DNA of 64,000 nucleotides, from assembly GCA_949128115.1 (NCBI GenBank), contig OX421968.1, positions 5,704,001 to 5,768,000 on the forward strand, read 5' to 3'. Below the pieces are notes generated by a model. It ran no database searches. It saw only the letters and a program-made list of their open reading frames with translations, and was not told where the DNA came from. This document shows, piece by piece, positions 56,291-64,000 of this stretch (its first letter is position 1; each line of letters begins with the position of its first letter). The position numbers were made by a program, and so were the translations under genes. The stretch is from Anaspis maculata (lineage: Eukaryota; Arthropoda; Insecta; Coleoptera; Scraptiidae).

Positions 56291-57196
56291 TTCAAATTCG
56301 CTTGAAAACCGGCCAGATTTTTGCAGATTTCACGGATTTTTTTTCAAATGAATATAGGCGTAAATATTGGCAACCGTCTTGACGTAAAGACATCATCCAC
56401 ACTCATTATGAATTTGGTTTTGGAATTGAGAAAAAATTTTTTTCAGAAAGTGAACGATTAGTAAGATTACCATTAGGGAGCTTGAAGCAACTTTTGCATT
56501 GTTTGATGTGTCACCCTGTAAAAACAGTATCTGACATTTTCCATCTTTCGCTTGTAGCACACGAAATCTGAATAAGTTCTCTGAACCGCACAGAGCTTCA
56601 AAGTATGAAAACTCCTACTATGTGGAAAACTCCCTCATATTATTCTTGTATCACCGTTTACAATAAGCAATCAAGAGAAATCACACATCATAAAGGAATA
56701 TTATTTGTTATGTTACTTTTTTGCTCTCGTTATCTGTTTCTTTTTTTGTGATTTTGTTTTGTTGTTGTCGTTATTGTGATCATTTCAATATTCCTGTATG
56801 GAATCTATTCACTAGTTCAAAAAAATCGAAAATCACGACTTTTGCTGGGTACTTTGAACAACCAAAAATTTATAACATGATTGTGTACAACTGTACTTAC
56901 TTTAATACAAGACATCTGCGCAATATTGTTGTTAGTAAAGTCAGTGATCAAACCTTCAACTTGAAATGATTTCATGTAATATGTGACATCTAATAAAAGC
57001 TTTATTGATTTCCTTCCGCGGTCTCGTTTGTACCTACTGCGGTCTGAAGCTTTCAATATCAGGGAGTGTATTGATATTTCATTTGCTTTGTTCTCGTGGC
57101 TCTTTGCGAATGATCCGGAAGCGCCACAGATGGCCCTCCGACTACTTGCGCATAACAAGTAGCTGGTGGTGTTTGACATAATGTTTGTCTGCACAG
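56291..57196. other. Intron end before the second exon
   Basis: No element recognised except the CACCCTGTA word at 56510. The last bases TAATGTTTGTCTGCACAG form the 3' splice site. Confidence 0.5.
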
Positions 57197-57382
57197 GTGG
57201 GATGGGTGAAGGCTGACACCAAGGCTATCCAGGCGATCCACGACCACGTGATCACACACAACCCCAGAGTGTCGGTGTCCCATAACGACCACACCACGTG
57301 GAATCTTCATATCAAGAATGTGCAAGAGGAGGATAGAGGACAATACATGTGCCAGATCAACACTGATCCCATGAAAAGTCAG
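57197..57382 (+). CDS. DIP/lachesin-type immunoglobulin protein, exon with second half of Ig1
   Basis: The exon is 186 bp, 62 codons, phase 0 at both ends. It encodes VGWVKADTKAIQAIHDHVIT, then HNPRVSVSHNDHTTWNLHIK, then NVQEEDRGQYMCQINTDPMK and SQ. The core Trp of the Ig fold (VGW), the 'TW.L.I' strand, the DRGxYMC motif with the second disulfide cysteine and the QINTDPMKSQ end of Ig1 are all present. They are nearly diagnostic for insect DIP/lachesin-like proteins, which bind Dpr proteins through this first domain. Bounded by TGCACAG and GTGGGT. Together with 28947-29053 it completes Ig1 (97 residues). Ig2, Ig3 and the membrane-attachment end must lie beyond the window. The donor GTGGGT is weaker than the upstream one. 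Confidence 0.95.
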
Positions 57383-58360
57383 GTGGGTTTACGGTTTACG
57401 TGGCCCACGTGTGGCACCACTTCGCACATATTCACTGTGCCTATGTCGGTCGGCCCGTACCTCTGTTCACGAACTTCCACTATATACATCGATATCCCCC
57501 GGATTCCCGATTTCACGGCACTTCTTCCGGAATTTGCCGCTAGTTTTTCGTGCGTCACTGCAACTCTCTTATATTAACCATTGGTTACATTAATATCATT
57601 AATGCAAATGCCGGCATGCCAGATGTTTGTTATAACTTATAATGGTAACAAACTTTACGAAACTTGTTCCCATGATGTATTTAATGGCGCCGCTCTGGAT
57701 ATTTTATTCATCATATCAACACAATCAATTGGTTTTTACACATTAACATAACTCAAGACGAGCTAGGGATGTGAAAATATGTAACGATATTATTAAATGA
57801 CGGTACCAATTTTTTTTACTTCTATTCACTGATAACACTATCTAATGGACAATTGCCGCGTTGTCAACAGTTGTTTTGTTACGTGAACAATCAGTCTTCT
57901 AGTGACAAAATGCAAGTTGTTGATAATAATTATAATTATAATTATTATACACGGTGTTACACTTTCTTTGTCAATATTTTAGGAGATGATAGAGCATAAA
58001 AAAATAAGTGGACATTTCTTAGAACAATCCGTGCCAAATGGTTATAGACCAACAACTATAGCCCAGACCTTTTTGTAGAAAGATCGCGGTAACCCAGAAC
58101 AAATTCGCGCACAGCTGAACTTTGGTACATAATAATATGTTCTATTGGAATTAATTTTGAAATTCTGACTTTTAAACTCAGAATTCTAACTCTGATCTGC
58201 TAACAAGATTATTATAATTGATAAACTTATCATGTATCAAGAAGACGCCCACGTGTCCTACTAACTCACCGCCGACGGCAATGTACGAGAGGGAGCTTGC
58301 CACTCGGCATTCTCCTACACATGATTTTCACAAACTCATACGAATTACTTATCATCTAAA
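57383..58360. other. Start of the next intron
   Basis: Begins with the donor GTGGGTTTACGG. No exon or element recognised; a TAATAATTATAATTATAATT palindromic run lies near 57924-57950. Confidence 0.5.
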
Positions 58361-59911
58361 TAAACTGCTTGACAATTGAACTGCAACACCTAAAAATTAG
58401 GTGCGTTTTCAAATTGAGATAGCTCGAAAAATATTCGACGGATTCCAGAAATTCAGGCATGTGAGGAAATATCATTTCTTTGACTATCGAGTTCTGGTAT
58501 TGATAGTCCTACTAGTGAACATACTAAAAGTCCCCGCCAGTACCTGTTGCGCTTGAGCCGCTATCCTGAAATAATGGTCCTTCGATCAAATTTATTACCA
58601 TTTTTCCAAGATGGCGGCTCGAGCACAACAGGTAGTGGCGGGGACTTTTAGTATGTTTATTAGTATACCTTAGCGAACATCCCTGTCAAATTTCTGAAAC
58701 TCCGACAGTTACTTCTCTCTACTTTTCCGTATTTCACTGGCTGAAATTTGTAAAGTCAAGTTTGAGGACTAATAACTTTCAAATAAATCTATCAATTTTG
58801 TTTTTTTTCAGCAATGTAAAGGCTGTATTTTTGGCACCAGGTATGCTTTACTACTTCCATTTTGTATCGTTACTTTTTGTTATACAGGGTGGATTTTAAC
58901 ATTTTGATTGATTCTTTTGTACTATTTTGGATAAGGCACATCAATATGGGGCTCATATACAGTTGAATAACCTTTGGACCTCCTGTATATCCTTTGCTGA
59001 TGTCTTTTGTTTCGAAATGTTTCCTTCATAACCAGTCGACAACACTTTTTGGACTTAGCTATTATTCTTTTAGTTTAATTCATATCGAGCATTCCAGAAG
59101 CTCGTGAAGGCACAATACTGATGAAATCTTGTCTTACAATATGTGAATATCAAAACTGATTTATGTTCGATTGAAACCTTTACTCCGCCCTATTGGAAAT
59201 GTCAAACTCGAAAATCAATATTTTGCTTAATTTGAAAAAAAAAATCAAAAAATATTTTCGCAATTTTTTTTTCTATCTCAACTGTCACGCTTAGCTTTGA
59301 TGTGGACTGCCAACATCTTCACAAATTTTGAAGACAACATCTTCAGCCATAGGCAAAAAATCGCTAATTTTTTTTTTTTTTTTGATAAGTTAATTATATT
59401 AATATTAACATATACGAGAAAAAAGTCGGTATGAAACAATTTTTGTAGGCAATTTTATAGCTTTGATTTTTTATGAAACTTAATTGAATATCTCTGATGA
59501 TTAGCGGAATATGAGCAGAAAATTGGATCGAAGGATCATTCTTCCAAGATGGCGGCTCGAGCTCAATAGGTAGAGTTGGGGACTTTTAGTATGTTCAACA
59601 GTACACCTTACCGGACATTACTGTCAAATTTCCAAAACTCCAACAGTTTTTTTCCTCAAACGGAAAATTTTGTTCTAATTTGACTGGCCTAAAGGTGAAA
59701 GATTGCCCATATCTGCACGCTCTCCGTTGGCACCCTGTATATGACAAATTGTGCAATCAAACTTATCATCAATACCAGCACTCGATAGTCAAAGAAATGA
59801 TCTTCTCTCACATGCCTGAATTTCTGGAATCCGTCAAATATTTTTCGAGCTACCTCAATTTGAAAACGCACCTAATTTTTAGGTGTTGCAGTTTAATTGT
59901 CAAGCAGTTTA
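58361..59911. mobile_element. Tc1-like foldback element, 1.55 kb
   Basis: The ends are TAAACTGCTTGACAATTGAA and (complement) TAAACTGCTTGACAATTAAA, with TA flanks. CACCCTGTA on the right ends at 59739, 172 bp from the end; the left inner motif is missing. The outer 150 bp pair through GTGCGTTTTCAAATTGAG and CAGGCATGTGAGG. Inside is a smaller hairpin (58512-58672: CATACTAAAAGTCCCCGCC and its complement), and a diverged third copy of its arm at 59545-59610. The terminus resembles the 8521 element (CAACAATTGAA..AACACCT). Confidence 0.8.
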
Positions 59912-60181
59912 GATAGACTGTAATTATTTGCAGTGAGATATTTGACAGACTTTTTCAAATACCAATACTCAATACTGCAAATGGAAAAAAAGAAGGTATT
60001 CCAAAATTGAATTGGTCAGTTCAATAGCTATTTTTTTCAGAAAATGCAGATTTTTGTGGAAAATTATCAGCAGCAAAGAAAATAGTTGTTTAATTTGACA
60101 ATCTAATTTCAGAGACCCGGCGTTTTCTTCAGTTGTCCATTCAAAGCATTGTCTAAGTTGTATACCTGTTTCGCATGTTAT

Positions 60182-61249
60182 TACTGGACAACGAAGTTGT
60201 CGGTATCGGAAAAGTGGTCCGACTTTGAAGACCAGTAACTTCCGATTGCCGAATGTGATTTCCATTTTATTTGTTGTGTTGATTAGCCTAATGTTCCCGT
60301 AACTTATCCTTATCCTGTAAAAGTGAATGATGAAACACTTCATGTGAAATTTCTACAGGGTGATACGTAAAATGCTACAAAATTGCATCGACTTCATCGT
60401 ACCCCCATTTGTCAAAAAAAAACTTCATGTATTCTAACACAAAAATCATGAAGTGTGGTGTATTTATCTCTGAACGATTCTGGAACTACCCAGATTGGAA
60501 GTCGAACATTGAAAATATAAATTTTTTGTTGAATATTACAGATTTGCCTTGTTGGCAGGCGAGATTAAGTCACTTTTGATGAATGGATGTTGACACTGAG
60601 CAAGATTGTTCGTACAACAGTCCAGGACAATTATATTCTCAACACAACACGAATATCTGGTTTGGGGCCAAGCAGGGGGCACTTTTTTAGGCGGTTGTCA
60701 CTGCTTATTTTTCGTACATTGAATTTCGTCCGAATTTCATCACAATTTTAGACGTGAAACATGTTATATTTGCAAGTTTAAGCCCCTGAACAGTGAACAT
60801 GGTAACGATTTGAAACTTTAGTTTACGAGTAAAGTAAAGCCCCCCCTGGACGTTATACTTTTTGTTGAGCTATGCCGGAGTTTCGTAAATCTGCAACATT
60901 CAACATAATAATTTATATCTTCAATGTTCGACTGACAATCTGGGTAATTCCAAAACTGTTTCGGGATAAGACACCACCACACTTCTTGATTTTTGTATAA
61001 GAATATTGAAAAAGTATATTTTTGAAAAATGGGGGTACGATGAAGTCGTTGCAATTTTGCACCATTTTACGTATCACCATGTAGAAAATTTATATGAAGT
61101 TTCTCAACATCCATTATTATAGGATGGATTATGGAAAGATTAGGCTAGTTAACGCAACAAACAAAATGGAAATCGCAATCGGCAATCGGAAGTTATTGGC
61201 CTCTAAAGTCGCACCATTTTTCCGATACCGACCACTTCGTTGTCCAGCA
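60182..61249. mobile_element. Tc1-like foldback element, 1.07 kb
   Basis: The outer ends are TACTGGACAACGAAGT and ACTTCGTTGTCCAGCA. An inner TACAGGGTGATACG starts at 60354 (172 bp in), and CACCATGTA ends 61083 (166 bp before the right end). Arms pair through GCAATCGGAAGTTA and CATCGTACCCCCATTTG. The second copy of the 1880-2190 repeat lies at 60700-60990. Related frames on the two arms share NKMEI..GNRKLL because the DNA is repeated. Confidence 0.8.
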
Positions 61250-62269
61250 GTCAATTATTTCAAATTTGAAAAGGCATTTTTTGAAATTATCAAGTATTTC
61301 TCAATCCTCAAGACCAGCAGAGGCACGATGGCAAAATTAATCAATATGGCCGTGTGTTCAACAACAGTGCAAAGTACACAATAATTATTATAGGTACGAA
61401 ATTCCATTCGCTTCCGAAATACAATGATGGATTTATTAAATTAAGCCTTCTAAAAGGCTTAAATTGACTGTGTATGTGTGTTTGTGCGCGCGCGTGCCTG
61501 GTGCAGTTGTGTTTGTGAACAAAAAGGCTTTCCTGTCTTTATACTCCGTTCGAAGAAAATCATAATTGCGAGCTGAGATCCAAATTTAGGTTATCAGTGT
61601 TTTTCAAAAGAATTGCGTGTACCGCACCTCCCGAATGCGCCTTTAACAGTGAACTCGGTACCTACTTTGCGGTTTTGGCATCAGTGAACGCGCTCCGGCT
61701 CCGGACTTTCGCAAATTAAACGGCCGATTCTACGGCTGATTGGCGTTACGCACATCCTCCCTCGATAACTAATTCAATTAAGTTGTCAATATATAACTGT
61801 ATTTGATTTGAATGTGTCTGTGTGTGAGTTGTATACATACAAAACTGTTGCACTCTTCAAACGAAAATTTTCGCGGTGTTTTGGGTACAGTCACGTAATA
61901 TTGAAATGTCGGCGTTTATACTTGTTGGAAAAATGGGAACGATTTTAAAAACTAGTTCACTCTGGAATGTATTTGTCTAACTGGGTTTTCTGTTTGTGTG
62001 GCTTGCCGACAGGCACGAGTGGCTTTTGCAAATCAATTTCAAAACTTAGCAAACTTACATGCAATCTTGAAACTTTTCGTGCGACAGGAGCCACAAAAAA
62101 TGTTTCATGCTCTTTCTTATTGGTGTGGGAGGGCATCTTGAGTTGGTGAGTTGTAAAACATTTACCAAATGTAGCAATATTTAATTAAATAGCCCGCGAC
62201 TTGGAAAATTAACTCAAATACGCGACACCCGCGCTATTTGCGTCGGTCAAATTTTAAATATTCAAATCA
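61250..62269. other. No supported gene; GT-rich microsatellite
   Basis: A TGTGTATGTGTGTTTGTGCG-type run at about 61468-61520. Short frames without motifs. Confidence 0.45.
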
Positions 62270-62600
62270 TTCTCACTGAAGGGTTTCAGTATGCTTTGAC
62301 GATTTAAACACTTTCACATTTTCCATGGTCGCCATTTTACATTTCTTAAGTTTTCGAGCAATTCAGTTCAAATTTAGTGTATGCGTATTTTCCATAAACA
62401 ATCGATATGTTCATTCCACATAATTCACATTTTTCAAGGTTGCCATTAAGATTTTCCATAGTTTTCGAGCGATTCAGTTCAAATGGAAAGAGTACACGTA
62501 TTTCCCCGTGAATAATCTATACCTGTTCACTGATTCACTGCGAAAAAGTGCGCTATTGAGCCTCACGCCCGTGGGAGCCTCATTCACTTGTTCGTGAATT
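62270..62600 (+). mobile_element. HINE 3' end fragment, copy C
   Basis: Ends AAAAAGTGCGCTATTGAGCC, then TCACGCCCGTGGGAGCCTCA and TTCACTTGT, the same order as copies A and B (GTGCGCT, stem, CTTGT) but with a decayed stem. Upstream, two diverged units share TCCATGGTCGCCATTTT or AAGGTTGCCATT, and TTTTCGAGC(A/G)ATTCAGTTCA. Confidence 0.6.
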
Positions 62601-62665
62601 GATAGTCTTTATGCTAAGTAAATAATTATTTTCTTTTATATTCATTATCATTATGTACTTACTTA

Positions 62666-63109
62666 TACAGGGTGTTTACTTGGAAACTTATCACCCCCTA
62701 TTTCTCCCCTGAAATTTTTTTCTCAAAAAAATCCCGGAAAAGGTCGATTTTACATTATGAATAACATGAATTCAGTGTTCCTGCTCCATCCTCTAAGGCA
62801 AGTTGACCACCCTTTCAATAATTTTAAACTTCAACTTCCATTTTCGAAGTACTCAAAATCGATTTTGTTTATTCCCACACCGAAATAGAATTGGAGGGTC
62901 TTAAAACTGATAAGTGATACTCGACCCCTATTTTCCCATTTGAATTTTCCACACAGGTGGTCACTCTGCCTTAAGGGACAGAGCAGGAACGTTGGATTAA
63001 TGCTAATCATATGTCCTGAAATAAAAAATCGACCTGTCCCGAGATTTCTTCTGTAAATTTTTTTCTGCAGAGAAACGGGGGTGGTACGTTTGTCAAATGA
63101 ACACCCTGA
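62666..63109. mobile_element. Foldback element, ~440 bp
   Basis: TACAGGGTGTTTACTTGG at the left faces AAATGAACACCCTG at the right. Arms pair through AAATTTTTTTCT, AGGTCGATTTT and AGCAGGAAC. A second ACAGGGTGTTCAT follows directly (63114-63126). The 118-codon minus frame here is not a gene. Confidence 0.7.
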
Positions 63110-64000
63110 ACACCACAGGGTGTTCATACAGATGTGGAAAGTCGTACCAGTCTGAAACCAGAGATTTTTGTGCATGTTGATTCGCATTTAGTAAATTATC
63201 CGCCCGAGAGGTTACTCAAAAAGCAATGATTAGATACAGGATTTGGTGCAAGAACAGTCGATCCAAACGCCAATTCTACAAACACATGGCTTTCTGTATG
63301 ATTTCTGCTTCATCGCTCGCTGCAAGAAAATTTCACGTCACTTCGATTCGGGCTCACTATACATAGTCCCGATCTTTGATTCAAGCAAAACAGGGACCCT
63401 AAGAGTTTTTTGCAATTTTCTAAAAAAAAAATTCTTAAATGTAACATGGGCGGTTCGAGAGGCGGTTCTTGCACCGATCCAGCGAGCCCTTGATTTTCAT
63501 GAAAGCTTGAAGAATCCAACTTCTTTTTCCATGCATGCAAAAGTCGGCTTCTATTTCGGAATAAGTGCGCATATTATCTTTGAAATTCATGAGTTTCACT
63601 CTGGCGAAAAGCAAGTCTTGTGATGATGATTGCGTTGCGATGCTCGATATCTTCGACTCGCTGAAATTTTTCTGATGATGGGCGAAATCTTCACAAAGCT
63701 CACGACGCGACGGGATGTAACAGTATGTAATTAGGGAGAAACAAAAACCATAACCTGGCCGCTTCTTTTGTTTTGTATAAATATTTCTTTCAGTAAAGCA
63801 ACTACGAGGTATTCTGTTCATGACATCGGCATGCTTTCGGGTGAAACAACGACGGGGCCGTCGGTCGTGACGTTTTACAGATGCGTAAGTTCTTTAGTAA
63901 CTGCTTCCGGGTCTTTAATCGAACATTTCGATAATTTTCCACAGGAATTCTTCCATGTCTGTAGTGTGTTTAAAGTAAATATCGATGATCTTCTGTCTAT
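63110..64000. other. No supported gene
   Basis: Overlapping frames on both strands (63243-63623 plus, 63435-63821 minus) lack motifs I recognise. The window ends without a further exon. Confidence 0.4.

Larger units (their letters stand above)
29054..57196 (+). other. 28,143-bp intron of the DIP-like gene
   Basis: Runs from GTAAGTG to TTTGTCTGCACAG. It is phase 0 and splits Ig1 between the B-C region (GGYR) and the strand with the core Trp (VGW). It is filled with transposable elements in both orientations; no other exon-like open frame with splice sites was recognised in it on the plus strand. Confidence 0.85.

Noticed and set aside
59969..61384. Similar proteins (NKMEI..GNRKLL) on opposite strands
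   Set aside because: The frames sit on the two arms of the 60182 foldback, and substitutions are not confined to third positions, so DNA repetition explains the similarity.

Overview
The window is eukaryotic and almost certainly insect nuclear DNA. It is AT-rich and gene-poor, with spliced exons, GT-AG introns and dense transposable elements. A sap-feeding hemipteran or similar insect would fit, but the order cannot be fixed from the sequence. There are no operons, ribosome binding sites, CRISPR arrays or prokaryotic genes.

The only host gene I can support is two plus-strand exons, 28947-29053 and 57197-57382. Joined in frame they encode most of a first immunoglobulin domain of a DIP (dpr-interacting protein)/lachesin-type neuronal adhesion protein. 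The intron between them is 28,143 bp. Upstream exons (signal peptide) and downstream exons (Ig2, Ig3, GPI tail) must lie outside the window, so positions 1-28946 and 57383-64000 are probably also intronic or intergenic.

Nearly everything else is mobile DNA, mostly nested. 1-6.2 kb: Tc1/mariner remnants and a head-to-head composite interrupted by a hAT-like element. 6.2-13.1 kb: minisatellites, a 1.5-kb foldback and a broken Jockey-type LINE split by a 'family X' element. 13.8-20.7 kb: foldbacks and a MITE family (here 'Y'), one copy split by a Harbinger derivative that keeps transposase coding. 22.1-26.7 kb: a four-deep nest in which a Tc1-like element holds a Helentron-like element (HINE) and a family X copy, X holds a hAT-like element, and that holds a Y MITE.

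Inside the DIP intron: family X copies, a LINE endonuclease relic (32 kb), a second HINE swollen by tandem repeats and two further insertions (34.2-38.7 kb), a TTAA-flanked MITE (40.7 kb), a LINE relic carrying a tRNA-like SINE (44.4-45.3 kb), a 1-kb foldback (49.4-50.5 kb) and an inverted pair of X copies split by a hAT element (53.2-56.3 kb). After the second exon come further foldbacks and a HINE end.

The best leads are: (1) a shared terminal plan in six otherwise different foldback elements, an outer TA-starting terminus and an inner TACAGGGTG motif 166-175 bp apart, like the IR/DR ends of Tc1 elements; (2) a Helentron-like family built on ~268-bp internal tandem repeats; (3) an abundant unclassified TIR family (X); (4) several insertions whose empty sites can be read inside the same window.
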